From Diaphorobacter limosus (GTDB lineage Bacteria > Pseudomonadota > Gammaproteobacteria > Burkholderiales > Burkholderiaceae_C), in the NCBI RefSeq assembly GCF_033100095.1, contig NZ_CP136921.1:342501-406500 (forward strand): DNA of 64,000 nt. The letters run 5' to 3'. Below, piece after piece: positions 47,068 through 57,004 of this stretch; the first letter of the stretch is position 1, and each line of letters opens with the position of its first letter. The notes beneath the pieces are model-generated. The model saw only the letters and a list, made by a program, of their open reading frames with translations. It was not told where the DNA came from and did no database searches. A program made the translations under genes and the position numbers.

Positions 47068-47949
47068 GTGTTCAAAGGTCTTGTAGCGTCCGTCGTGGCG
47101 TCGGTTTTGTTTGGCGCCATGTACTACCTGGCGCCCCAGCTGGCGCCGCTCGATGGCGAGCAGATCTTCGGCTGGCGCGTGCTGGCCACGCTGCCCTTCA
47201 CCACCGTGCTGCTGCTGGCGCTGGGCCAGTGGCGGCGCGTGCGCCTGCTGCTGCGGCGCGCACGGCGCCAGCCGTCGTTGGCACTGGGGCTGCTGGCCAG
47301 CGCGGCGCTGCTGGGCGTGCAGCTGTGGCTGTTCTTGTGGGCGCCGCTGCACGGGCGCGCGCTGCCGGTGTCGCTGGGCTACTTTCTGCTGCCGCTGGTG
47401 ATGGTGCTGGCCGGGCGGGTGCTGTACCGCGAAAGCCTGACCGGCCTGCAATGGCTGGCCACGCTGCTCGCGGGCGCCGGCGTGGCGCATGAGGTGCTGC
47501 GCGCCGGCGGCATGTCGTGGGAGACCTGGCTGGTCGCCCTGGGCTACACGGCGTACTTCGTGCTGCGCCGCCGTCTGGCCACCGACCACCTGGGCGGGCA
47601 CTGGCTGGACATGCTGCTGCTGGTGCCCGCGGCCCTGTGGTTCGTGGCGCGCGCGCCCTCGTCGCTGGGCCTGGTGGCCGGCCACCAGCACCTGTGGGCC
47701 ATGGTGCCGGTGTTGGGCCTGGTGAGCGCCGTGGCGCTGGCGCTGTACATGGCCGCCAGCCGGCTGCTGCCGCTGGGCTTGTTTGGCCTCTTGAGCTATG
47801 TGGAGCCGGTGCTGCTGGCCCTGGTGGCGCTGGCCCTGGGCGAGAGCATTGGCCGCGAGCAGTGGCCGAGCTACGGGCCCATTTTCGCGGCCGTGGGCGT
47901 GCTGGTGCTCGATGGCGCACTGCGCCTGGGCCAGTCGCAGAAAGTTTGA
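47068..47949 (+). CDS. rarD: EamA/RarD-family transporter
   Basis: 293 residues, ten predicted membrane helices in two EamA halves. GTG 47068 gives the conserved RarD N-terminus: FKGLVASVVASVLFGAMYYLAPQLAPLDGEQIFGWR. The second half ends GLFGLLSYVEPVLLALVALALGE. RarD proteins are drug/metabolite transporters of uncertain substrate. The start codon lies 57 bp after the 321-bp MITE, so its promoter may lie within or be altered by that element. Confidence 0.85.
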   Translation: MFKGLVASVVASVLFGAMYYLAPQLAPLDGEQIFGWRVLATLPFTTVLLLALGQWRRVRLLLRRARRQPSLALGLLASAALLGVQLWLFLWAPLHGRALPVSLGYFLLPLVMVLAGRVLYRESLTGLQWLATLLAGAGVAHEVLRAGGMSWETWLVALGYTAYFVLRRRLATDHLGGHWLDMLLLVPAALWFVARAPSSLGLVAGHQHLWAMVPVLGLVSAVALALYMAASRLLPLGLFGLLSYVEPVLLALVALALGESIGREQWPSYGPIFAAVGVLVLDGALRLGQSQKV

Positions 47950-47955
47950 TGGAAA

Positions 47956-48008
47956 TACGGCCGTAGCGCCCGTGGGATAAGCGTTAACAGCTCTTTTTTT
48001 GATAGTTT
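47956..48008. repeat. Short palindromic repeat, copy 9
   Basis: GGCCGTAGCGCCCGTGGGAT then AAGCGTTAACAGCTC, a T-run and TGATAG. Its right half encodes the last residues of RluE (PNYQKKSC) on the minus strand; its left end starts just after the rarD stop. Confidence 0.75.
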
Positions 48009-48589
48009 GGTACGTCGGCATCGGCCCAGCAACCGGGTGCCAGGCCGTCCAGCCGGTACGGCCCAATGGCCGCGCGCACCAGGCGCAGCGTGGGGTGACC
48101 CACGGCGGCCGTCATGCGGCGCACCTGGCGGTTGCGGCCTTCGCGGATGATGAGCTCCAGCCAGCAGTCCGGGATGTTCTGGCGCACGCGTATCGGCGGG
48201 TCGCGCGGCCACAGCGTAGGCGGCGGGTCTAGCCGGCGCACGCGCGCGGGCAGGGTGGGGCCGTCGTTCAGCGCCACGCCATGTCGCAGCGCATCCAGTG
48301 CGGCGTCGTCGGGAATGCCCTCGACCTGCACCCAGTAGGTCTTCTCCATCTTGTGGCGCGGGTCGCTGATGCGCGCCTGCAGGGGGCCGTCGTTGGTCAG
48401 CAGCAGCAGGCCCTCGCTGTCGGCGTCCAGGCGACCGGCGACATAGACGCCGGGCTCGGTGATGAAGTCCTTGAGGCCACGCCAGCGCCCCTCGGGCGTG
48501 AACTGGCTCAGCACGCCGTAGGGCTTGTTGAAGCGCAGCAGGCGCGGGGCGGCGGGCGCCGGCCGGTGCAGCGTGGGGCGCTGGCTCAT
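47984..48589 (-). CDS. rluE: 23S rRNA pseudouridine synthase RluE-like
   Basis: 201-residue RsuA-family enzyme without S4 domain, as in RluE (U2457 of 23S rRNA). [15 protein letters not shown], the catalytic [19 protein letters not shown] (near 51) and [12 protein letters not shown] are diagnostic. The C-terminal tail beyond DADVP comes from the short palindromic repeat. ATG 48589, 9 bp after the M23 peptidase stop, so the two are probably co-transcribed. Confidence 0.88.
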   Translation of the reverse strand: MSQRPTLHRPAPAAPRLLRFNKPYGVLSQFTPEGRWRGLKDFITEPGVYVAGRLDADSEGLLLLTNDGPLQARISDPRHKMEKTYWVQVEGIPDDAALDALRHGVALNDGPTLPARVRRLDPPPTLWPRDPPIRVRQNIPDCWLELIIREGRNRQVRRMTAAVGHPTLRLVRAAIGPYRLDGLAPGCWADADVPNYQKKSC

Positions 48590-48598
48590 GTGGTCAGG

Positions 48599-49552
48599 TC
48601 ATGCGGGCAGGAACAGGGCCGGATCGACCATGCTGCGGTTCAGCATCACGCCCCAGTGCAGGTGCGGGCCCGTGACGCGGCCGGTGGCGCCCACGCGGCA
48701 AAACGCCTGGCCGGTGGCGAGCTGCTCGCCCACGGCGCAGTCCACGCCGCTGAGGTGGCAGTACATGCTGAGCAGGCCGCCGCCATGGTCCAGCCAGACC
48801 GTGCCGCCGTTGAAGAAATAGTCGCCCACGTCGATCACCCGGCCCGGCAGCGGTGCCACCACGGGCGTGCCGGTGGCGGCCGCTATGTCCATGCCGCTGT
48901 GCGGGTTGCGCGCCTGGCCGTTGAACACGCGGCGCAGTCCAAAGCTGCTGGAGCGCCGCCCGGGCACGGGCTGGCGCATGCGCAATGCGTCGGCCGGCAA
49001 CGGTGTGGAGAAGGTGGCCATGACGCGCTGCTGGTGGTCGCGCTCGCGCTCGTAGCGGGCCTGATCCTCGGGCGAAAGATCCACCGTGCGCGGCGCCACG
49101 TTCAGGCGTTGCTCGCGGTACTTCTTGGCCGCCACCTGATAGGCGATGCGCCGCGCCGGCGCGCCGTCCGTGGCCTGCACGCTGACATGGGCCTGGCCCA
49201 CGGGCGCGGCCAGCGGTATGCCGACGATGGCCGTCCAGGCGCTGGCATCGCCCAGCACCAGCACCGGAATGTCGCCGGCATGAACCACCGGACGCTCGGG
49301 CGCCGGGCCCAGCGCCAGCCGGGCCACGCCGCCGGGCACCTGCAGCGCCTGGGGCCATGGGCCTGGGGTGGCGTCCTGGGCCAGCGCTGCGCTGGCGGGC
49401 AGCAGCGCCAGGCCCATGGCTTGCAGCATGGTGCGGCGCTGGCAGCCGGATCTGGCAGAGGGGAGGTGATGGGGCAGATATGGCACGGCGGGCAGTGTAG
49501 AGCGGCGCCATGGCGCCAGAGGCGGGGCGATGCAAAAAGGCAAGGTTCTCAT
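48599..49552 (-). CDS. M23-family peptidoglycan endopeptidase
   Basis: 317 residues. The N-terminus has RRTMLQAMGLALLPASAALAQ, a Tat- or Sec-type signal when the start is ATG 49552; ATG 49429 would remove the twin arginine. The C-terminal LytM domain has zinc ligands in NPHSGMDIA (HxxxD) and GPHLHWG (HxH). It cuts peptidoglycan cross-links or activates amidases. Similar proteins act in cell division or remodelling; specificity unknown. Confidence 0.88.
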   Translation of the reverse strand: MRTLPFCIAPPLAPWRRSTLPAVPYLPHHLPSARSGCQRRTMLQAMGLALLPASAALAQDATPGPWPQALQVPGGVARLALGPAPERPVVHAGDIPVLVLGDASAWTAIVGIPLAAPVGQAHVSVQATDGAPARRIAYQVAAKKYREQRLNVAPRTVDLSPEDQARYERERDHQQRVMATFSTPLPADALRMRQPVPGRRSSSFGLRRVFNGQARNPHSGMDIAAATGTPVVAPLPGRVIDVGDYFFNGGTVWLDHGGGLLSMYCHLSGVDCAVGEQLATGQAFCRVGATGRVTGPHLHWGVMLNRSMVDPALFLPA

Positions 49553-49584
49553 GCCGGCCCTGCATATTGATGGATAATTTGCAC

Positions 49585-49618
49585 CAATGCCCTGGGCACC
49601 AAGGTGGTCAGGGCATTG
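49585..49618. other. Strong hairpin in the aspA/M23 divergent region
   Basis: CAATGCCCTG pairs perfectly with CAGGGCATTG (10 bp), and the loop can extend with ACC/GGT. It lies 33 bp from the M23 start and 182 bp before aspA, without a T-run. It may be part of a long aspA leader. T-runs near 49686 and 49758 lie further down the leader. Otherwise nothing is seen in 49553-49800. Confidence 0.5.
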
Positions 49619-49800
49619 CCACGTCTGGCGCGGCTTTCATGCTGACCCACAAGGTTCGCCGCACGGTACATGGCACCCGCACAGTTTTTTTGCGGCCCGC
49701 TCGCGGTGGCTTGCATGCGCTTTGGTTGTTCAGTTTTCGCACAGCCGGGCATTGTTTTTTTGTTTCCCCTCCCCCCCATTTGTCAGAAAGCATATCGACC

Positions 49801-51204
<1,404 letters not shown>

Positions 51205-51205
51205 A

Positions 51206-51268
51206 ACTATCAAAAAAATAGCTGCTAGCGCTTTTTGATAAAGCGCTGCAGCTGTTTTTTTATGATGG
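51206..51268. repeat. Short palindromic repeat, copy 10
   Basis: AACTATCAAAAAAATAGCTG then CTAGCGCTTTTTGATAAAGC, GCTGCAGCTG and a T-run. It is the best-conserved copy; stem GCGCTTT-TTGAT-AAAGCGC followed by T-rich sequence could also terminate aspA. Confidence 0.85.
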
Positions 51269-51289
51269 TTTTGGTGGTCGCTTGGGGGC

Positions 51290-52102
51290 TTACTTCACGC
51301 GCTCCGTCTCCACCACCATGTCCAGCACATAGGCGTAGGCCGAGGCATCGGCCGGCGGGGTCTTGACCGCGTAGCGGTTGATGCGCAGCACGTTGCGCAT
51401 GCCCTTCTCATGCTGCCAGCCCTGGATCTCGCCGTAGAACATCTGCCATTCGCCCACCGACTGCTTCACGCCGTTGTCGGCATAGCGGATCTCGCGCACG
51501 CGCAGGCATTGGGCGTTCTTCATCACGCCATGGCTGCAGGCCACGCGTTCGGGCGCCACCTCCAGAAAGATGCGCTCAGCCGGCCCGCCGTACTGCGTCT
51601 GCGGCGTGGGCTGGCCGGCCAGCTCCCAGCGGCTGCCGTCGGCAAACCACAGTTGCAGCTCGGGCGTGCCGGCGGCGCGCAGCTGGTAGCGCTTCATGGT
51701 GGGTAGCAGCGCGCCCACGCGATCCTCCAGCTGCATCAGGGCCTGGTCGGCGCAGGCGCGCTTGGTGGACATGGTCTGGGTCAGCTGGATGTCGTTGCCC
51801 TGGGTGCCAAAGTCGGCGCCCAGCACATTGCACAGCTTGCGCACCGACAGGCGCTGGTCTTCAAAGTGCAGTTGCAGCGGCTCGCGCCCGGCCAGCAGCC
51901 AGCGCCCGTCGGGCTGGCCCTGGGCATCGAAGGCGGCCGTCAGGTTCCAGTCGTACGAGGCCAGGTCGGGGGTGCTGTGCTGCGCGATGGTCGGGGGCAT
52001 GGGGGCCGCGGGTTGTGATGGGGCGCTGGTGCAGGCGCCCATCAGGGCGGCCAGGGCCAGGACGTAGAGGGTGTGAAGGGTGGTGCGCTGGTTCTTGTTC
52101 AT
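51290..52102 (-). CDS. META/HslJ-like lipoprotein with DUF4377
   Basis: 270 residues with a lipoprotein signal (LYVLALAALMGAC, lipobox cysteine near 23). The first globular part (YDWNLTAAFDAQGQPDGRWLL, LSVRKLCNVLGADFG, QLTQTMSTKRACAD) is a META/HslJ-like domain; the second (VAPERVACSHGVMKNAQCLRVREIRY) is DUF4377. Probably an outer-membrane or periplasmic lipoprotein; function unknown. ATG 52102 (MNKNQ) gives a proper signal peptide. Confidence 0.85.
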   Translation of the reverse strand: MNKNQRTTLHTLYVLALAALMGACTSAPSQPAAPMPPTIAQHSTPDLASYDWNLTAAFDAQGQPDGRWLLAGREPLQLHFEDQRLSVRKLCNVLGADFGTQGNDIQLTQTMSTKRACADQALMQLEDRVGALLPTMKRYQLRAAGTPELQLWFADGSRWELAGQPTPQTQYGGPAERIFLEVAPERVACSHGVMKNAQCLRVREIRYADNGVKQSVGEWQMFYGEIQGWQHEKGMRNVLRINRYAVKTPPADASAYAYVLDMVVETERVK

Positions 52103-52177
52103 CGGTGTTAGGCGCGGTTGCGGGGCAAAGGTTCGGGCGTGAATGTCACGCAAACGTCAAACCCTGCCCGGGGTTGG

Positions 52178-52717
52178 TCAAAACGCCGAACCGGGCTGGC
52201 GCAGAAACGTCAGCTCTTCGTCGCTGGATGCTCGCCCCAGGATGGCGTTGCGATGCGGGTAGCGGCCAAAGCGCTCGATGATGGCCTGGTGCTGCAGCGC
52301 AAAGGGCAGGTTGACCTCCAGCCCGGGCTGTGCGAACAGCCGCGCCGACTGCGCCTGCACCACGCGGGATTCGCTGTGCATGTAGGGCATGTAGGCAAAG
52401 GCACGCTGGGCGCTGGGCAATTGCCTGTCGAGTCCTTGCGTCACCAGCTCCTGCGCCAGCACCAGGGCCATGCCGTCCTGGGCAAAGGCCTGCGGCGTGT
52501 CGCGGTAGATGTTGCGTGAGAACTGATCCAGCAGCACGATCTCGGCCAGCCGCCCGGCCGCATTCACGCGCCAGCCAGACAGCTCGCCGCGCGCGCCGGC
52601 CTCGAGCAGGGCGCCAAAGCGCTGGCCCATGGCGGCATCGAGCTGCGCGTCCTTGGCGAAATGCTGCGCCGGCGTCAGCTCGTCGAACCAGAAATGCAGG
52701 ATGGCTTCGGGCGTCAT
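52178..52717 (-). CDS. DUF924 family protein
   Basis: 179-residue helical protein, TPR-like fold by family. Conserved: ILHFWFDEL, GRLAEIVLLDQFSRNIYRDTPQAFAQD, FAYMPYMHSES and GRYPHRNAILGR. Function unknown. ATG 52717 (MTPEAI) gives the family start. It is 20 bp after the glnS stop on the same strand, probably co-transcribed. Confidence 0.88.
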   Translation of the reverse strand: MTPEAILHFWFDELTPAQHFAKDAQLDAAMGQRFGALLEAGARGELSGWRVNAAGRLAEIVLLDQFSRNIYRDTPQAFAQDGMALVLAQELVTQGLDRQLPSAQRAFAYMPYMHSESRVVQAQSARLFAQPGLEVNLPFALQHQAIIERFGRYPHRNAILGRASSDEELTFLRQPGSAF

Positions 52718-52737
52718 GTGCGAGAGCGGCAAGGGGC

Positions 52738-54543
52738 TCACTTGCCCCAGCTGTCCTTGAGCCCCGTCACCCGGTTGAACACCGGCTTGGCCGGCGCGTG
52801 ATCCTTGCGGTCGGCGACGAAGTAGCCGAAGCGCTCGAACTGGAACTTGTCCTCGGCCTGGGCGGCGGCCAGCGAGGGCTCCACGTAGGCCGTCACCACC
52901 TTCAGGCTGTCCGGGTTGAGCAGGGCTAGGTAGTCCTTGCCGCCTGCGTCGGGCTGGGCGTCGGTAAACAGCCGGTCGTACAGGCGCACCTCGGCCTGCA
53001 CGCCGTCGGCCACGCCCACCCAGGTGATGGCGGCCTTGACCTTGACGCTGTCGGCGCCGGGCGTGCCGCTCTTGGTGTCCGGCACCACCGTGGCCAGCAC
53101 CTTGGTGACGTTGCCGGCGGCGTCCTTTTCGCAGCCCGTGCATTCGATGACGTAGCCGCCCTTGAGGCGCACGCGGTTAGACGGGAACAGGCGCTTGTAG
53201 CCCTTGGGCGGCAGCTCGGCGAAGTCCTCGCGCTCTATCCAGACCTCGCGGCCCAGGCTGAAGCGGCGCTCAGGCACGGTTTCGCCCTCGGCGGCGTGGG
53301 GCAGGGCGGGCAGGCTGCAGGGCTCCAGGTGATCGCCGCTGCCGAACACCTCGGCCCAGTTGGTCAGTTCCAGCTTGAGCGGGTCGAGCACCACCATGGC
53401 GCGGTGGGCCTTGGCCTCCAGGTCTTCACGCAGGCAGCCTTCGAGCGTGGCGTAGTCGATCCAGCTGTAGTCCTTGGTCACGCCTATGCGCTCGCAGAAC
53501 GCCTGGATCGATGCGGGCGTGTAGCCGCGCCGGCGCAGGCCGGCGATGGTGGGCATGCGTGGGTCGTCCCAGCCGCTGACGATGCCGTTGTCCACCAGGT
53601 GCCTGAGCTTGCGCTTGCTGGTGACCACGTAGGTCAGGTTCAGGCGCGCGAATTCGTATTGGCGCGGATGCGGCTGGGCGATCAGGCCGCCCTCGGCCAG
53701 GCGATCGAGCAGCCAGTCGTAGAACGGGCGCTGGTCTTCAAACTCCAGCGTGCAGATGCTGTGGGTGATGCACTCCAGCGCGTCCTCGATCGGGTGCGCG
53801 AAGGTATACATCGGGTAGATACACCATTTGTCGCCGGTGTTGTGGTGCTCGGCGCGCTTGATGCGGTAGATGGCCGGGTCGCGCAGGTTGATGTTCGGGC
53901 TGGCCATGTCGATCTTGGCGCGCAGCACGGCCGCGCCGTCGGCCAGCACACCATCGCGCATCTGGCGAAAGCGTGCCAGGTTCTCCGCTGGGGTGCGGCC
54001 GCGGTAGGGGCTGTCCACGCCGGGCTTGCCAAAGTCGCCGCGATTGGCGCGCATCTCGTCGGCCGTCTGCTCGTCCACGTAGGCGTTGCCGGATTCGATC
54101 AGGTACTCGGCCGCGCGGTACATGAAGTCGAAGTAGTTGCTGGCGAAGTACAGGTTCTCGTGGCCGTCCGGGTCTTTCCAGTCAAAGCCCAGCCAGTGCA
54201 CGGCATCGATGATGGCGTCCACGTACTCCTGCTCTTCCTTCTCGGGGTTGGTGTCGTCAAAGCGCAGGTGGCACACGCCGCCATAGTCGCGCGCCAGGCC
54301 GAAGTTCAGGCAGATGGATTTGGCATGACCGACATGCAGGTAGCCGTTGGGCTCGGGCGGAAAGCGCGTGCGTATCCGCGCCGGGTCGAGTGCGCCGGCC
54401 TGCTGGTGGGCGGCGTCGCCGGGGGTGCCGGCCCAGCGGTTGTTGGCATGTGTGCCCTGGGCCAGGTCGGCGTCGATGATCTGGCGCAGGAAGTTGCTGG
54501 GCTTGAGGGGTTCTGTGGTGTCGTTGTGGACTGGGGTGCTCAT
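52738..54543 (-). CDS. glnS: Glutaminyl-tRNA synthetase
   Basis: 601-residue class I synthetase. HIGH-type motif in PEPNGYLHVGHAKSI (near 65-79) and the second motif VVTSKRKLRHLV near 310; beta-barrel anticodon-binding domains follow (LGREVWIEREDF). Direct charging of tRNA-Gln means GatCAB is not needed for Gln. ATG 54543. DUF924 follows. Confidence 0.95.
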   Translation of the reverse strand: MSTPVHNDTTEPLKPSNFLRQIIDADLAQGTHANNRWAGTPGDAAHQQAGALDPARIRTRFPPEPNGYLHVGHAKSICLNFGLARDYGGVCHLRFDDTNPEKEEQEYVDAIIDAVHWLGFDWKDPDGHENLYFASNYFDFMYRAAEYLIESGNAYVDEQTADEMRANRGDFGKPGVDSPYRGRTPAENLARFRQMRDGVLADGAAVLRAKIDMASPNINLRDPAIYRIKRAEHHNTGDKWCIYPMYTFAHPIEDALECITHSICTLEFEDQRPFYDWLLDRLAEGGLIAQPHPRQYEFARLNLTYVVTSKRKLRHLVDNGIVSGWDDPRMPTIAGLRRRGYTPASIQAFCERIGVTKDYSWIDYATLEGCLREDLEAKAHRAMVVLDPLKLELTNWAEVFGSGDHLEPCSLPALPHAAEGETVPERRFSLGREVWIEREDFAELPPKGYKRLFPSNRVRLKGGYVIECTGCEKDAAGNVTKVLATVVPDTKSGTPGADSVKVKAAITWVGVADGVQAEVRLYDRLFTDAQPDAGGKDYLALLNPDSLKVVTAYVEPSLAAAQAEDKFQFERFGYFVADRKDHAPAKPVFNRVTGLKDSWGK

Positions 54544-54744
54544 GCCGCGATTTTAGGCCGTGTGCTTGCAGCGCCTGTGCTGTGCAGGGGCTACGTTCGG
54601 AAACAACATAAACAGGGGTTCATGACATCCTATTGCCCAGCTGGCGCGTTGTGGAGTCTGACAATCCTTTTCATGTTCAATGGCGCCAGTGGGGCCGTGG
54701 CCTGCGGAGGGCAGGCAGGTTTCAACGTCAAAGGAGAATTTTTC

Positions 54745-55098
54745 ATGACCCAACGTCGCTCTTGGTTTGCCGCCGTCGCATCGGCCGGTGTGGCATTGGC
54801 CTTGATGGCGGGCGCCGGCACGGCGCAGGCGCGCAGTGATGTGTATTGGTCGGTGGGCGTGGGTGCGCCCGGCGTGGTGATGGGTTTCGGCAATGCCGCA
54901 CCCATGTATTACGTGCCGCCGCCGCCCGTGTACTACGCACCGCCGCCGGCGGTGTATGTGCCGCCGCGTCCCGTGTACTACGCGCCGCCGCCGCCGGTGT
55001 ATTACCGCGGCCATGACCACCACTGGCGTGGACACCACCACCACGATCGCCATCGTGGCCATGACGGCCACCGGGGTCACCGTGGGCATCGCGATTGA
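54745..55098 (+). CDS. Secreted Pro/Tyr- and His-rich protein
   Basis: 117 residues with a signal peptide cut after AGAGTAQA. The mature protein has a short start (SDVYWSVGVGAPGVVMGFG), then repeats of (Y/V)YYxPPPP (about 52-88), then a His/Arg/Gly/Asp tail (HDHHWRGHHHHDRHRGHDG). Similar low-complexity PXPY proteins occur widely in beta-proteobacteria; function unknown, possibly metal-binding. ATG 54745 has AAGGAG 8 bp upstream. Confidence 0.82.
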   Translation: MTQRRSWFAAVASAGVALALMAGAGTAQARSDVYWSVGVGAPGVVMGFGNAAPMYYVPPPPVYYAPPPAVYVPPRPVYYAPPPPVYYRGHDHHWRGHHHHDRHRGHDGHRGHRGHRD

Positions 55099-55224
55099 CG
55101 CTGGCGCAGCTGGCAGACGGATGACACAGGCGGCCCTCAGTGGCCGCTTTTGCTTGGGCAGCGGCCCGCATAATGGACGGCTTGCGGGTCCGCGCAGGCG
55201 GGGTAGAACCGCGTATCTCACCGT

Positions 55225-55671
55225 ATGACCAAAACCGTTTACGTTCTCAACGGCCCCAATCTCAACCTGCTGGGCACGCGCGAGCCGCAGGTGTATGGCT
55301 CGCAGACCCTGGCCGATGTCGAGCAGCTTTGCACCGAGGCCTGCGCACGCCATGGTTTCACGCTGGTGTTCCGCCAAAGCAACCACGAGGGCGCGCTGGT
55401 GGACTGGATCCACGAGGCCGGCCGCCTGCATGCGGCGGGCCAGCTGGCGGGGCTGGTGCTCAACGCCGCGGCCTATACGCACACCAGCGTGGCGTTGCTG
55501 GACGCCGTCAAGGGCACGGGCGTGCCGCTGGTGGAGCTGCACATCAGCAACGTGCATGCGCGCGAGGCGTTTCGTCACCACTCCTACCTGTCTGGCGTGG
55601 CCCGGGCCGTGATGTGCGGCTTTGGCGTGCAGGGCTATGCCCTGGCCATAGACGGGCTGGCGCAATGGTGA
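55225..55671 (+). CDS. aroQ: 3-dehydroquinate dehydratase, type II
   Basis: 148-residue dodecameric enzyme of the shikimate pathway. [20 protein letters not shown] has the catalytic Tyr/Arg loop, [17 protein letters not shown] and [17 protein letters not shown] form the active site, and [19 protein letters not shown] has the catalytic His. The start [12 protein letters not shown] is the family start. It overlaps the following hydrolase by 7 bp. Confidence 0.96.
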   Translation: MTKTVYVLNGPNLNLLGTREPQVYGSQTLADVEQLCTEACARHGFTLVFRQSNHEGALVDWIHEAGRLHAAGQLAGLVLNAAAYTHTSVALLDAVKGTGVPLVELHISNVHAREAFRHHSYLSGVARAVMCGFGVQGYALAIDGLAQW

Positions 55672-56546
55672 GCGCCCCCGCGCTGGCCACCTTGCCCGTG
55701 CCCGCCGAGGTGCTGCGCCTGCAGGCCCTGGCGCGGCGCGAGACCACGCCCTGCGGCGACGGCGACATGGTCTGGCATGTCTGGGGCGATGCGCGGCCCG
55801 ACCGGCCGCCGCTGGTGCTGCTGCATGGCGGCAGCGGTAGTTGGACGCACTGGGTGCGCAACATCGACGATCTGCTGGCCGCCGGGCGCGAGCTGTGGAT
55901 TCCGGATCTGCCCGGTTTTGGTGCGTCGGCGTCGCCCACCCGGGGTGGCGATGCAGACGCCCTGGTCGAACCGCTGGCCGAGGGCTTGCGCGCGCTGTTC
56001 GGGCCGCGCCCGTGCGATCTGGTGGGGTTCTCGTTTGGCGGCCTCACGGCCGGCCTGCTGCTGGCCGAGCATCCGGAGCTGGCACGCCAGCTGGTGCTGG
56101 TGGGTGCGCCGGCCATGGGCGTGGTGCCCAGGCGGCAGTTTGAACTCAAGGCCTGGCGCCACCTGCCGGCAGACGGGCAGCTGGCCACGCACCGCTACAA
56201 CCTCGCGGCGCTGATGCTCAAGGACCAGGCGCTGATCGACGGCCTGGACGGCCTGGCCCTGGGCCTGCATGTGGCCAACGTGGTGCGCGACCGCATGCCG
56301 CGCCGGCGCCTGGCGCATACCGATGCGCTGGCGCTTGCCCTGCCGCGGGTGACCTGTCCGGTGCATGCCATCTACGGCCGCGACGATGCGTTGTACAAGG
56401 AATGGATAGTCGCGCTGGAGGGTGCCTATGCCGCCGCCGCGCCGGACTTTCGCGGCATGGCGCTGATCGACGACACCGGCCACTGGGTGCAGTTCGAGCG
56501 CCCGCAGGCGTTTGCGCAGACCCTGCTGGCGGAGCTGGGGGCTTGA
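55665..56546 (+). CDS. Alpha/beta hydrolase
   Basis: 293 residues. [17 protein letters not shown] holds the oxyanion region, [11 protein letters not shown] the nucleophile serine (G-F-S-F-G), [12 protein letters not shown] the acid and [11 protein letters not shown] the catalytic histidine. Probably an esterase or C-C bond hydrolase; substrate unknown. ATG 55665 overlaps aroQ; GTG 55668 is possible. arfB begins within about 12 bp, giving an aroQ-hydrolase-arfB operon. Confidence 0.85.
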   Translation: MVSAPALATLPVPAEVLRLQALARRETTPCGDGDMVWHVWGDARPDRPPLVLLHGGSGSWTHWVRNIDDLLAAGRELWIPDLPGFGASASPTRGGDADALVEPLAEGLRALFGPRPCDLVGFSFGGLTAGLLLAEHPELARQLVLVGAPAMGVVPRRQFELKAWRHLPADGQLATHRYNLAALMLKDQALIDGLDGLALGLHVANVVRDRMPRRRLAHTDALALALPRVTCPVHAIYGRDDALYKEWIVALEGAYAAAAPDFRGMALIDDTGHWVQFERPQAFAQTLLAELGA

Positions 56547-56557
56547 GTGTGGCGGCC

Positions 56558-56956
56558 ATGCAGGTGAACCCGGCCGAGGTGGAATTGAGCGCCATGCGCG
56601 CCCAGGGCGCGGGCGGGCAGAACGTGAACAAGGTCGCGAGCGCCGTGCACCTGCGTTTTGACATTGCCGCGTCCTCCCTGCCCGAGGACGTGAAGCTGCG
56701 CCTGCTGGCCCTGCGCGATGGCCGCATCACCCTGCAGGGCGTGCTGGTCATCAAGGCCCAGCAATACCGCACGCAGGAGGCCAACCGCCAGGACGCGCTG
56801 GCGCGCCTGCAGGCCCTGGTGGACAGCGTGGCGCGGCCGCCGCGCCCGCGCCGCGCCACGCGGCCCACGCTGGGCTCGCAGCGGCGGCGGCTGGAATCCA
56901 AGAGCCGGCGTTCCGGCATCAAGGCGCTGCGTGCCCGGCCGGCGGATACGCAATAG
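56558..56956 (+). CDS. arfB: Peptidyl-tRNA hydrolase ArfB
   Basis: 132-residue ribosome-rescue factor. The catalytic GGQ is in AMRAQGAGGQNVNKVASAVHLRFDI (near 16-40), and the basic C-terminal tail (PRPRRATRPTLGSQRRRLESKSRRSG) inserts into the empty mRNA channel of stalled ribosomes. Start uncertain: ATG 56558 used; GTG 56549 or TTG 56543 (overlapping the previous stop) give the fuller N-terminus of E. coli ArfB. Confidence 0.92.
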   Translation: MQVNPAEVELSAMRAQGAGGQNVNKVASAVHLRFDIAASSLPEDVKLRLLALRDGRITLQGVLVIKAQQYRTQEANRQDALARLQALVDSVARPPRPRRATRPTLGSQRRRLESKSRRSGIKALRARPADTQ

Positions 56957-57004
56957 GGCGCGGGCCTCTTGGCATTGGGCGCGCCGCGCCCACATGAGGG
57001 GTGT

